Shown piece by piece: positions 11,701 through 22,800 of a stretch of DNA of 64,000 nucleotides. Below the pieces are notes generated by a model. It was not told the origin of the DNA. It ran no database searches and was given only the letters and a program-made list of their open reading frames with translations. Numbering within the stretch: the stretch's first letter is position 1; each line of letters starts with the position of its first letter. Both the position numbers and the translations under genes were made by a program. The stretch lies in the NCBI GenBank assembly GCA_958496175.1, contig OY292278.1, positions 12,772,001 to 12,836,000 of the forward strand, read 5' to 3'. Origin of the DNA: Sisyra terminalis (Eukaryota > Arthropoda > Insecta > Neuroptera > Sisyridae).

Positions 11701-12227
11701 ATCCAATTGAAGAAATTGAAAAATCAGAATCTGGTAGCGCGGATTCAACACAAACAAACTCTTCAACGTTCCATAACCAACAATTGACGTCTGGTAGCGC
11801 GGACAACAAAATCAACTTGTTGAATTGGCTCTATTCAAAGACTTGGGAGCAAGGACTCCACAACCACCATCAAAGATTTCGAAGACGGACGTTATAGTCT
11901 ACGTGATTGGCGTCCAAAGGAAATCTTCGAAAAACATCGACTACAACATCTCCGGGCTCCACGACAGCAGGAAGAAAAGCAGTCGATAACAATCCAGCAG
12001 AAAAGGGGCGTATAGCGCGTGATGTGCAGAATCTTCATTCTTGTGTGGTAAATCAAAATTTCAAAATTTTGTCGCTACATACTTGTATTCCATACCACCA
12101 CCCTATCAAAAAAGCATAAAACCTAGAAAATGCGAAAATTCAATAGAACAAGTCGCGACAGTTTTAGGTAGCTTACCCATAAAGTACGCGGATTTAATTA
12201 AGAACAAAAATTTTAAAAATTTCATTT

Positions 12228-12475
12228 AGTAAAAGAACGAGTGAAAAGGAATCTATTGAAAAAGTAACAATTGAAAAGGAACTTATTAAAAAAGAATTAA
12301 CTGAAACGAAATTAAGTAATAATAAATTAACAGAAATAACACAAAGCGGACCTTCAATAAATCAAGTGTTGGAATTATTCAGGATTCCGGATTGTATTAA
12401 AACAATCGATTATTTCGATGGTAATCCATCAAACTTATATAATTTTATCGATACGGTTGACACAATCATATTAAG
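12228..12475 (+). pseudogene. gag: N-terminal fragment of gypsy-type Gag
   Basis: An open plus-strand frame starts with a Lys/Glu-rich stretch and continues into IPDCIKTIDYFDGNPSNLY and NFIDTVD. The IPD-x-IK-x-I-x-x-FDGNP-x-x-L pattern is typical of the N-terminal capsid region of insect errantivirus Gag proteins. About 80 codons remain. The frame then runs into minus-strand env sequence at about 12470-12476, so the rest of capsid and nucleocapsid is missing. Upstream frames between 11907 and 12229 may hold a frame-shifted Gag start, but I cannot place the ATG. Confidence 0.65.
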
Positions 12476-12951
12476 AATTGTTCTTGGTTTAAGAAATTTG
12501 TAATATTTTCCAAACGGTTAATCATTTTTTCATTTAGAGAATGTTGTCCAACGATTACTGATTTAATATCATGTTGATTTAATTTTAAGAGTTCAATTTG
12601 TTGGTTTCTTTCAATAGCATCGGAATTATCCATATTTCCTGTGATTGTTTTTATTTTCGATCCTAATCCATCAATTAATTCTCTTTTATTTCTGTTTCTT
12701 AACTTTAATGAATTAAATTTTTCTTTAGTTCGGTTTAAATGAAGGAAAATCGTATCAAATGTATAAAGACCTATGTTTTTCTTCCTGAATTCTTGAATAT
12801 TATTTTCTAATTTTATAATGCTAGATTCTAATTTTTCTAAGTCAATGATGTGAATATGATTAATATAATTTTTAATCAATTTGCACATGCCTATTTTTAA
12901 TGGGAATAATCCTAAAGAATCACTCAAACTATTTATTTCAATTTTCTGCAT
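12466..12951 (-). pseudogene. env: Truncated errantivirus-type envelope fragment
   Basis: 161 codons are open on the minus strand. Residues 87-90 form a furin-type cleavage site (RNKR). It is followed by a GLGSKIKTITGNMD segment at residues 95-108, the conserved fusion-peptide region of the baculovirus F-like Env proteins of insect errantiviruses. Heptad-rich helical sequence follows and precedes it. A full Env in this group is roughly three times longer. Here the C-terminal half, including the membrane anchor, is lost at the junction with gag near 12470, and the N-terminus is short. It is a broken relic and cannot make a working envelope. Confidence 0.75.
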
Positions 12952-13617
12952 TGGTACTGCCGGGATCGTGGTTATTAACCTGTAACAATAATTTCCTCTT
13001 GGGTTTGGTTTTACTTTTGTGATATTTATATTTCATTGTAGTGAAGGTTAATTTATTTTGCTTTGTAGGGACGATCTTGTCGAATGTTTATCGAGTTTTT
13101 TCTTTCTATGCATTTTTAATATAGAGATTTTCATTGATATTTATATCAGGTACATCTTGGCGTTTCAAATTTTTCTTTTCTAGGATTTTTTTATTTATAA
13201 TTTGCTTATTTCTTATCAATTTCCTAATTTCTTTTATTTCTTCGATGTGTTTTTCGTTAAATTCTGTGAAAGCGTTTTCATTGTTTATCTTCATGATTGT
13301 ATTATGTCGTATCCCATTTATTATTTCGAATGGAGTAAATCCAGTTGAACAATGGATCGAATTGTTGTAGGTTAATAAAGTTTGATTTACCTTTTGATCA
13401 AAATCATATTTTGCGTTTGTTTTGTTTATTATTCTGAATATTTCGAGGAATGAATTGTAGAATCTCTCAATCGGAGAATAACCTGTTGAGTTTCGTGCTG
13501 CCGTTGTGTGATCCTTAATGTTGTATAGTTTTAAAAATTATTTTATATTGATGGATGTAAATTCTAGTCCTCCATCGTGAATGATTTGTTGTGGAACGCC
13601 GTTACGTAAAAAATAGC

Positions 13618-13970
13618 TTTTTGTAACGACTGCTTCTAAAGTTTAACTTTCGTGCGTCGTGTGGCGGGGGTAAAGAGTCGTTTTCTCATCGTGGTGGCAA
13701 GCGTGCGCAAAAGTAGAGAAACCGTGCGCGAAAGTAAATAACAGTGCGAAAAAGTAAAATAAATTGATACCTAAATAAACTTTGATAAGAAATAATTAAT
13801 ATAGATAATTATTTAGACTGTATTTATGTTATTTAAACTAAAATGTTGTTTTATTCATAATTTTTCTATTAATTATTCTTACTGTAGAGTTGAAATTTTT
13901 CATATATAAATAACAATAATCAATTTATCAATCTGTTTCTGTTGAACTTTAGAAGCAGTCGTTACAAAAA
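13618..13970. mobile_element. 353-bp MITE inserted in the integrase
   Basis: Terminal inverted repeats of about 30 bp with one mismatch: TTTTTGTAACGACTGCTTCT at the left and AGAAGCAGTCGTTACAAAAA at the right. The interior has a run of degenerate GTGCG-x-AAAGTA repeats (about 13700-13760). There is no coding sequence. A target duplication is not clear because a second element abuts at the right. No other copy is seen in the window. Confidence 0.8.
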
Positions 13971-13976
13971 ATTTTG

Positions 13977-14158
13977 TTCGATACTTATGCTTAAAGTGAG
14001 GTACCTAGTAGGACGAAATTGAGACACTTGCTAAATGGACTGATCATACACAACTTGATCTCGTGCGCCTACCCCCACTCGTTGTGTATGATCAGTCCCT
14101 TAAGCTCGTGCATCAATTTCATCCTACTAGAAAACCTCACTTTACGCATATGTATCGA
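13977..14158. mobile_element. Short foldback element next to the MITE
   Basis: Two arms of about 78 bp pair with each other: 13977-14054 and 14081-14158, separated by a loop of about 26 bp. Shared landmarks are TCGATAC-TATGC at the ends, AAAGTGAGG and CTAGTAGGA, and the inner block ACTGATCATACACAAC. The outer arms have diverged more than the innermost block. It interrupts the integrase together with the MITE at 13618-13970. Confidence 0.8.
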
Positions 14159-14370
14159 AAATAACTATTTGAAAACTTTTAGGACCTCAATGGGTATTTT
14201 TAAGGGGATTATGTTGGCTTCAGCATATTTGGAAAATTTATTAATAATCGTTAGTAAATATTTACTTTGGATGTATAGTATATCGGTATGTAAGATTTGA
14301 AATGGTTCCTGAGCTTGTTCAGTTTGCTCGTATTTCACTTCAAAGGGTGTCTTTCGTATTTAAAGGTTAA

Positions 14371-15868
14371 TCAAGTTTCACATGTATTTATGAACGAGTT
14401 TGTTTTCGATTTCATATTTGGAAAATAGAAGTTTCTTTTAAAATAGTTAAACGTATCATCTATCCCTCGATGAGTTGATAATTCGTGATATTGCTTGATT
14501 AATTTGGTTTGCTCCTCCAATGTTTCAAAATCTTCCAAGATGTTCATGCATCGTACAATTTTATATTTATTGAAATAAAGATCGTAGATTTCTGCGATCG
14601 ATATAAGTGTTTTATCGTCGGTTAATATGTCCGTTAATTTTTTGGGGTCTATACAATCTTTAAAGATTTGAACCAGTTTTCTTGTGCTAAAGTTGTTTCC
14701 AGTTATTGTTACTCGATTTCGCGTTTCGAAGAATTTTATTCTAGTTATTGATTCGTTGTCGTGAATTTTAATTATTAATTGGTTATTGAATTCGTTGATG
14801 GGACGTTCCGAGATTGGTATTCCTCTATTGAAATTTTCCTCACCCGAATGCTGCGTTGAATATTCCAAGTTTACTTCCTGACTATTAAATTCGAGTTGTA
14901 CGCGAGACAATGCCTCCGCGTTAAAGTTAAGGGAAAAGAGCAAAATTAGTGGTTTGTGATCCGTAACTATTGTAAATTTTCTGCTGAAGAGATAGGGTCG
15001 AAAATACTTTGTTGCCCAAACGATGGCAAGAAGTTCTTTTTCAATGGTACTGTAGTTTTCTTTCGATGTCGTGAGTGTACGTGAAACGTAACACACAGGT
15101 AAATCAGAGCCAATTTTGCCTTGTAATAGAACAGCGCCTAATGCAATGTTTGAGGCATCGGCTGTAAGTATAAAGGGTTTTTCAAAATCGGGATATTTTA
15201 ATATTGGATCGTTTGAAAGGATTTGCTTACAATAATTAAAAGCTTTGATATACTCGTCATTTATCTTTATTTTTGAATTTTTTCTCAGGAGTATAGTGAA
15301 ATGTTTGGAGATCTTAACAAAATCTGGGATGATTTTTTTGTAGTTTCCCAGAAGTCCAAGGAATGATTTAATATGAATTTGGGTTATAGCAATAGGAAAT
15401 TTAGATATCGCTTCTATTTTTTTCGGGTTAGGTTTAATACCTTCGGGGGTAACAATGTGACCTAAGAATTCAATTTCTTTGCGCAAGAATTCACATTTAT
15501 CCAGCTGAATTTTGAAGTTACTTTCACGTAATTTTTGGAAGACCCTATTTAGGATTTCAAAATGTTCTAGAAGAGAACCCAAGTTGGTAATTATATCATC
15601 CATATATACTAAGCAATGCTTTCCCAACATTTCACGGAGCATGTCTATTACTCGCTGAAACGTCGCAGGTGCATTTTTTAAGCCAAAGGTCATACGAGTG
15701 TATTCGTAATGGCCATGGTCAACAGTAAAAGCTGTTTTTGGGATGTCCTTAGGGTCCATCTCAATCTGATGGAATCCAGAAGCTAAATCTATGGTAGTGA
15801 AATATTTGCATTTTCCCAGTTGGTTCAGAATTTCAGTGATATTTGGTAAAGGGTATCAACCATCAAAC
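14371..15868 (-). pseudogene. pol (RT-RNase H): Gypsy-type reverse transcriptase, RNase H and integrase zinc region
   Basis: A 462-codon open frame (14371-15759) extends upstream in the same frame to about 15868, through one in-frame TGA just before YPLPNI. Numbered from the Met at 15759: the FGLKNAPATFQ motif lies at 25-35, the catalytic YMDD at 52-55, and the RT connection follows. RNase H shows DAS at 201-203, STIEKELLAI at 237-246 and TDHKPL at 266-271. At the end are the two His (425, 430) and the first Cys (460) of the integrase HHCC zinc finger. The second Cys, expected at 463, is a TGA stop. RT and RNase H catalytic residues are intact, but stops flank the block, so it is a relic. Confidence 0.9.
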
Positions 15869-16252
15869 CTTTTTTTAATTTAATTTACGGTAATCGACCA
15901 CCAAACGCCATTTCCTTTTTCCGCTTGCGTCGAGTTTTTTGGGAACTATCCATATGGAAGAATTCCAGGGTGAATTAGACGGTCTAATTATTCCCTTGTC
16001 TAACATTTCGTTTATTTGGATTCTAATTTCCTCCTTATGAATTTCGAGATAACGATAACTTTTTGTGTTAACGGAAATGTCGACCCTAGTTTCTATTAAA
16101 TGTTTGATGGGTCCAGTAAATTCTAATCGCGATGCAGGGGTGTAAAAAATGTCGCGATAAAAGGAACAAGTGTCTATGAGCTTATCAGTTTTGTTCGCAT
16201 GCAAGTGTTCAGTTCGGATACTATCTGAAATAAACTGATAACCTTCAAGCAA
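15869..16252 (-). pseudogene. pol (RT): N-terminal part of gypsy-type reverse transcriptase
   Basis: An open minus-strand frame of 125 codons. It contains the RT lead-in VDISVNTKSYRY, NEMLDKGIIRPSNSPWNSSI and WRLVVDYRKLN, the start of the RT finger and palm of Ty3/gypsy elements. It ends in a stop within an A/T-rich run at 15870-15877, where the frame moves by one base relative to the rest of RT. The protease that should precede it is not recognisable. The sequence from about 16255 to 16480 is probably decayed pol. Confidence 0.85.
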
Positions 16253-16480
16253 AGCATCTGTATCTTCATTTGCTTGATAATGATTAATTTCACAGAAATC
16301 CGAAACGATTATTTAATAAATTATAATAATAACTCTAACATTAATTATGGAGTTATGGAATTTTTTCTTGTTAAAGTTTCATTAGTATCGAATTCTGTGC
16401 TAGTAATTGAGATGGGCAAATTTAATTGTAAATCCATTATTTCAGAATCAGAAGACACATTTTCTTGTAGAAGAATTTAG

Positions 16481-16801
16481 TTTTCTTTTTTTTTGTAAAT
16501 TTCTCTAAGTTTAGTATATTGTCGTTAGTTGTTTTACATATTTAGGTAAAGATTTAATCGGTTTATGTGCCATTTCTCAATAAATAATGCATTTGTAAAT
16601 AAATTTGCGCATTCATTAACACATAAATTCACTTCACGAATATTATAGAACAGAACTGCCTATCCTTGTCCGTTTCAGGGAAGTTTGGTGCCTGTAATTT
16701 AATGTTTTATGTATAAAAAAAATTATACTTATTAAACAAATAAGCAATAGAAAGCACATCCATATGTTAACTCCTGTGTGCCTTCTTAGGCAAGTATTGG
16801 T
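16481..16801. other. Spacer, nothing recognised
   Basis: AT-rich sequence between the pol relic and a MITE. No LTR matching 11107-11683 is present, so the right end of the pol block is truncated. Confidence 0.4.
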
Positions 16802-16957
16802 CAAGGTTTATAAAATACACAGGTGGCCTCATACGCCACGTGACGTATCCAGAAGAAATTCGTACATATCTTCAGACTGATTCAAATTTCAAAATTCTTC
16901 GTATGACGTCATTTTTTTTTTTTCTAATGGGGCAACCTGTGTAATTTATAAGCCTTG
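16802..16957 (+). mobile_element. MITE with 9-bp target duplication, copy 3
   Basis: Left end CAAGGTTTATAAAATACACA, right end TTTATAAGCCTTG. It is flanked by a perfect 9-bp direct repeat AGTATTGGT at 16793-16801 and 16958-16966. At 156 bp it is the cleanest copy of the family and best defines its boundaries. Confidence 0.9.
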
Positions 16958-16966
16958 AGTATTGGT

Positions 16967-18780
16967 ATGTTTTGATGCAAGTCAGCACGGGTTGCAGTGG
17001 TTCTAGATGCATGAACATTTATTTTCAATCGTTTTAACATTATTCAAATCAAATTAGGAGGTATGCCTTAAAAAATAATATTGTTTTTTTGGGACACCCT
17101 ATTCTAAGGCTAAACAATTGACTTGGATTATCACTATTGTAAAGCATTTTGTAAGTTTTTGTACCATTTTGTAAGAAAGCTGAAAAGTCTGTCTCTTTGA
17201 AAAGATTACATTTTTTTTCCATGTAATATCCTTGCAATTGAGATTCCACCTCTTTACATTGTTTCAGGAAGAAAAAACGGAATAAGAGATTGGTGAAAAA
17301 AAATTAACATAAACCAATTATTTTAACTACAAATTATTTACAACAAATATCATGTATTAAATTAGCTAAAAATTGAAAAATCAAAATATTACCTGTTGAT
17401 AACAGCTAGCATATAAAAAATCATTTTTCTGAACAATTTAACAACTGATTATATCAGTGTTTTTTCCAGATCTTCAGGTATTATTTATCATCTTTTGATA
17501 ATTCTTCCTAAGAAGCCTTGAAAGGTTTAACGGTACATTACACTTTAGACTGTTAAATGTTCCTCATATGATTTTTCTACTAATTTTTAACTAATATCCT
17601 TATTACGTAAGAGCACAAAGTTATTAAAAGTTTGATAATTATACCCAAAGCGGATTTAAATTTACATTTTTCGTTAAGAAAATGTTAATTTTAAGCAAAA
17701 TTAAATTTGATGCTCTTAAGTATGCAACTTTTTATCAAAACAAGAAAAAAGGTATTAATTATTCTAAAACTAGTTCCCAAAAATTTATCTTTTCAATGAA
17801 ACTTTGATAAAACACATTAGGAATTATTTCAAGGATAATTAGAAAAATATTTTCGAAATTCATTTTCTTAAAGTTAAAGTTGTAACTCCATCATAAACTT
17901 TTGAGTTTTTGGAATATATTTTTAGAATATTTAATTTCTGTATGTAAATCTATAAATAATTCAAATGACATATAAATAATAGATTTGAAAAGTCTCATTA
18001 AAATAACGTTTCGATGATTTATAATATATCAAATTAAAATTGATTAATCAATGAATTTCTCAATTGATAATTGGCCGTAAGAATTTGATGTAGGTAAGTG
18101 TTGTAAAATTAAAATTTTGGTTGTTTAACGAAATATTTATTACATAAATTAATTAGTATATGCATTTTGGTTCCAAAATATTTGTGCGTTTATAATTTTA
18201 TTGAGTCATTAGAAATTTTTGAATCAATAATTTAGGACTTCATAGTTGGGATTGTATAAACAACAATGAAGCTTTTGAATTGTTGATAATTTTTGAGAAT
18301 AAGAAATGGCAAGGTCGTTGCTGTTAGAATCATTGTAAAGATGAGTGTTTTTTCAATATAAATTTTAAGAATTTAAAAAAAAAACGAATATTTATTGGTG
18401 ACATTTTTTGTGTAAATATTTGCCATTATCCAGATTTAAATAGGAATATCAGAATTTTAGATTTTTTGAGAGGATTAATGCTAATTCAATCGTTTATTTA
18501 TAGACGACTTTTGTTTTAATTACATTTCGGAAGATTAATTGCCAAAATTATCGGTTTTTGATTGATTTATGCAATGCTTCTTCCATGACTAATGACGAAA
18601 GAAGATTTTTTGCATATTACTCGCCTATGTTTAATACATTGCTTTTGAGGTTAGAGGGATACAAGGAAATATAAAATCAATCTTTAAGAATAGATAATTT
18701 AATAATCTTTTTTAAAAGTAATACAATTCTTCGGTTATAATTAATACAATGAAAACACATGCATTGGTGGTTGAAATATC
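16967..18780. other. AT-rich region downstream of the first cuticular gene
   Basis: No gene, RNA or repeat recognised. Open frames are short and low-complexity. Confidence 0.4.
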
Positions 18781-18783
18781 TTT

Positions 18784-18797
18784 TTTATTTTTTTATT
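18784..18797 (-). terminator. Poly(A) signals of the downstream cuticular gene
   Basis: On the minus strand AATAAA occurs at 18792-18797, overlapping the stop codon, and again at 18784-18789. The 3' untranslated region would be very short if these are used. Confidence 0.4.
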
Positions 18798-19801
18798 TAA
18801 ATTTCTCCAATTGATCGTTTATAGTCCAACATTTTTTGGATTAGAGGAGGCACTTGAGGAATGTGAGCACCTTCAGGAATAAATCCCCGTTCATCAGCGG
18901 TATACGTAACTTTGTATTCAATCCCGTCAGGTCCTGTATACAAATAAAAGCCTTTAGCCTTCATTCCTTCGTCATCAGTTCCCCGATTTTCAATTCTTCC
19001 TTGTTCTTCGGCCAAAATTTTATTTTCCGTCTCATAAACGTAATGATAGCCATCTTCATCGACTTTTTCAATTTTTTTGATAATTCCATAATTTCGGTTA
19101 TCGTAAAGTCCAGCAGCACTTCCCTGTTTTAGTCCACTTGATGGGAACGCATTTCCGTTAGCGTTAGCATTTCCGGTTCCAAATCCGGATCCAAATCGAG
19201 AACCTAATCCTGATCCAGAATTTCCACCAGATACGTTAATGATTCCAAAAGTGGGCGAGTCACCGGTTGCGACTCCAGAATCGCCGAAAAGTCCATTGTT
19301 TGCGTTTCCAAATCCTGAATTTCGGTCTTGGTTGTATCGGTCATTATCTCCAGAATATTTTGATCCAGCTTTAAAATAAAAAAAGGTCAATTTATTTTTT
19401 TTTAAACTAAGTGAGAAACATACCGTCTCCAATGTGTTTATAAGGGTTTGCATCCCCACTGTAATCACCACCTCCTACATCCACATGTTTGTACGGAACA
19501 TCTACATGTACATATTTGCCATCATTGTTATTACCACGGTATTTTCCATCGTTTCCTCCTCGATATTTTCCATCATTTCCGCTCTGGTATTTTCCACTAC
19601 TAGAAGAATAATATTGCCTTTCGTTAACACGGGTAGGATGGTAAGGGTTGGAGCCTCTATTAACTGGTCGGTAAGGGTTGAACTGCGCTGAAGCCACCGT
19701 TACAACAACCAAAACGAAAAATGTAATCTGCAACACACAAAATCACTAAATCACTTTAATTTTCTCTATCAAAATTCAAAGTTACTAACACAGAAATGCA
19801 T
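18797..19801 (-). CDS. RR-1 type cuticular protein (CPR family), 3 exons
   Basis: Structural protein of the exoskeleton that binds chitin. Coding exons on the minus strand are 19790-19801, 19424-19727 and 18797-19368 (888 nt, 295 aa). The first exon is only ATG plus three codons. Its donor GTTAGT and the acceptor TTGCAG join it to the signal-peptide core, giving MHFCITFFVLVVVTVASAQ. This structure is why the open frame seems to lack an ATG. Intron 2 has GTATGT and TTAAAG sites. Residues about 45-105 hold repeated NDGKY-type units and YKHVDVGGGDY. A Gly/Ser/Asn linker follows, then the Rebers-Riddiford domain at about 211-275, with AKGFYLYTGPDGIEYKVTYT, ADERGFIPEGAHIP and the RR-1 spacing. Exon joins are inferred from splice signals and frame, without transcripts. 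Confidence 0.93.
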
Positions 19802-19866
19802 CGTTACAAATAATTTCCTTTCAGCAACAATTAAAAACTAATAAGACGAAAGCGAAAAGTTCTTGG

Positions 19867-19874
19867 TATTTATA
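19867..19874 (-). promoter_or_regulatory. TATA box of the downstream cuticular gene
   Basis: TATAAATA on the minus strand, 66 bases before the start codon. It would set transcription start near 19840 and leave a 5' leader of about 40 bases, as is usual for insect cuticular genes. Confidence 0.6.
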
Positions 19875-19879
19875 GCAAA

Positions 19880-22800
19880 AATTCTATAAGGGTCAATATC
19901 CACTTACCCTCACGTCGCAAACTTTTATCTTTTTCTTCCTTGATGATTTGATTTCAATCCTTCCCATCTCAAAATAAATTACCATAATATATCGAGCCAT
20001 TTTTCTTTGTTGGATCCACAAACAACGAACGTATTTTATTTCACTTTCAAAGAACCCCACTCAGCGACGATTATCAATTCTAACCATTTCATTCCTCAAA
20101 ATAACATAAACGGTCAAAATAATAAATAAGATGAAACCACCTCATTGGATTTGCAAATGACAGTTTCTTTTTATCATTTGGAATATAGTGAGATGTTTTG
20201 GCTGGCGCTAGTTCATTTCTTAATTTGATCTAGATAAAGACACATTTTGTTGAAGAGGTTTCATGTGGTAAGATTAAGTTTCTTTTTTTTTAAGTTAACT
20301 TTATAATTTTAAAATTTCAAAAAAATGTTTATTTGAAAGATCTAAACTGTGCTTTTAACTTTTAACATTTTTTTTTGATATTGATATTAAAAAGGTAAGC
20401 TGTATAATGTTTAGAATGAGCTTTGGTTTGGATTTAATTAACATTTTTTTAAAAAAATTATTAACACTTAATATAACTCTTAACTAAGTGGTAATTTTAA
20501 GAAATCAAGTTTAAAAAGCTTTATGGTGGATAGACGACTAAAGTTTATTTAAGAGACATAAATTGAGTTCAAAATGTTGCCATTGTCGTTGGTTTTTTAA
20601 TGTTAATCTAGGAAACTTGTATATTTACATTTTTTTTCTGAATTCAATTAACGATGTTTTAATTTTATAATTTTCGTTTCAAATATTTTCTTTGTTAACG
20701 ACTTTCTTTTTCAGGCTTGTAATTGAAAAAAATATCCTGAAAAAATAACTCTACGTAAAAACATAAGTTAAAATAATAAGTAAATATAATTTTCTTTAAA
20801 TTTTTTAAATGTACATTTAAAAATAAATGTAGGAGTTAGTATAATGGCAGATATTTTAAAAGATAATTTACTATATGTTTCCGATTTTTTTTAAGCTCAA
20901 AAAAAAATTACATAATATTTGGAATGATTTGAAAAAATTTGGAAAAATTTGGTTTATTTCTAAAAATTATTCTGAGGAGTGGTTTTAAAATCTTTATGGA
21001 AAGATATGTTATATTTACCTCGTTGACTAACTCCTTTTATGTACACTATCGTTATGATAGCTCTGTAATAGATTAAAATTTATCTGCGGAATAAATTCAA
21101 CAAAAATCACTATTCTTACGAGAAAAACGAATGTTTTCTCTATCTTCCAGATAAAATTTTATCTCGAAGATTAATGTAGTTCCGTTGATAATTGATTAAA
21201 AATATTAAAATAGCCATTATTAATCCTATATGGAACAAACAATTAAATGATTAAAATTTTCAGATTACCAATAGTAAAAACTGCCTAATTTTTTAAGAAA
21301 ACTGGATAAAACTTAGTCTTAAATTTCAATATAAGCACCTAAATTAGAACTTTTCCTCTGTTACTATAATTATTGATAGATTAGCTTTATTAGAACTTTT
21401 TTATTTCGTAAGACTACTTAAAAAAATTAACCATAAGTCGCTGACTATAAAATCGTTCTTTATATTTTGCTAATGGCAGGTTTTTTTTATATAGTAATTT
21501 GTCAAATTTCTATAATCTTAGCAGATTAAGGCAAAGTTTTCTTTAATGAGCTAGGCATTATTGATTTCCATATTAACGTTCTAACTAGCAAACGGTCTAA
21601 CTCCATTTGATAAACTTTTTTTGTAAACTTTTCAGAAGAGCCAAAAAACGTGCCTTTAGTAAAGACAATAAAATTAATAATTATTAAATTATATTTTGAT
21701 GAAAACGAAATCATTGTTGTGTACCTGCAAACATAAAAAAATGTCTATGTACTAAAATTGTATTAGCCAAGAAGCATTTTTGGAGTTAGAAAATTTGCAT
21801 TGTGAAATTCAAAACTAGATAGTAGTTAAAGTAATCAAATGAATCAATTGAAATATTTTATATTGATTAAATTAATATTTTTTACAGGTTTACTTTTTCA
21901 TGAACAACTAGATTTATAAACAAGTGTCGGTAACGTTAACTATTAACGTTAACTATTAAATACTAATATTAGAAGTTAGTTATTCTTTAATATTCCACGA
22001 CATGTAGTTTAGTATCTATATAGAACTGCATTATATATCATTAGTATTTGGCAGTTCGAATTTTGTTAATTTGGAGAAGTTGACTCGGTCGTAAGGTGTA
22101 GAAAATATTTTTTAAATCCTCAAAAACGCAAAATGTTTTATTTCACATATTTATATTCCAAATATTTATATTCCAATTAACCGTAAGAAAATATGATTTG
22201 TACTAATGATAGAAATATATAGGTAAAAAGCGTGTTAATTGTTGATTTCAATTTTGATGATTTGGAAAATTCTTGAAATTTCAAATTATAGGAAAAAATA
22301 ATTTTATGAACTATTTTTTTCACAAATTTTTTAGTTGAAGGGTAGAGATATGTTAATTTTTTTTATTGTTTTTATACTTAACAATTTTTCTACATTTTTT
22401 TTTATATATCTGATTAAATGTTCTTTTCTTAATATTTTGCTATATCAACGACTAATTAATTATTTTTTCGTAATTTACTAATTACTACTAAGCTATTTTG
22501 TCACAAACTTTTTACCGGATTCACAAGATTCTTTCATAAACCATTACAATTTTTTTCTCATTGATTAACATAACAAAATTTCGGAAAATGTAAACTTTAA
22601 AATTAAGTTAAATAATTGGTATAGGATGATAGTCACTAGGTAATGCAGTGCTTGAACATTTTTGTATTTTCTTCGTTTTTTAATTCTATGTCAACCACAA
22701 CAAAGTTTAGGTAGTTGTTGAAAAGTCAAAATTGATTTTATTTTATTTTTTTGAATTAATAAAGTCCATTTACCCGACAAAAATAATTTGTAGTTAATGT

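Larger units (their letters stand above)
13106..14390 (-). pseudogene. pol (integrase): Gypsy-type integrase core and C-terminus, split by two MITEs
   Basis: Minus-strand reading shows the integrase catalytic order. First is HTDILYI with the first Asp (about 14280), then LTIINKFSKYAEA. After two inserted elements comes NGVPQQIIHDGGLEF with the second Asp (about 13570). TGYSPIERF with the catalytic Glu follows near 13480, and a TPFEIINGIRH segment near 13320. A Lys/Asn-rich C-terminal tail is open at 13106-13294. The D,D-35-E residues are therefore all still visible, but the gene is cut by insertions at 13618-13970 and 13977-14158 and by stops. It lies downstream of RNase H in pol, as in all Ty3/gypsy elements. 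Confidence 0.8.
11107..16480. mobile_element. Rearranged errantivirus-like Ty3/gypsy relic
   Basis: Composite span. On the plus strand: LTR, primer-binding site, leader and the start of gag (11107 to about 12475). Directly after, on the minus strand and reading toward it: part of env, the integrase, RNase H and reverse transcriptase (about 12470-16252). Gag and env-pol therefore face each other, an order no intact element has. Either an internal inversion or two adjacent insertions with deletions made it. No second LTR is visible. The env remnant with a furin-like site places it in the insect errantivirus group of endogenous retrovirus-like elements. Frameshifts, stops, truncations and two inserted MITEs show it is inactive. 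Confidence 0.8.

Noticed and set aside
13134..13370. 78-codon plus-strand hydrophobic frame
   Set aside because: Antisense to the integrase C-terminal region; Phe/Ile-rich only because the opposite strand is Lys/Asn-rich.
14019..14300. 93-codon plus-strand frame
   Set aside because: It runs across the foldback element and antisense integrase; not a gene.
18854..19132. Plus-strand open frames opposite the cuticular genes (also 19434-19691 and 25461-25643)
   Set aside because: They are shadows of the real minus-strand genes caused by regular codon composition, with no independent support.
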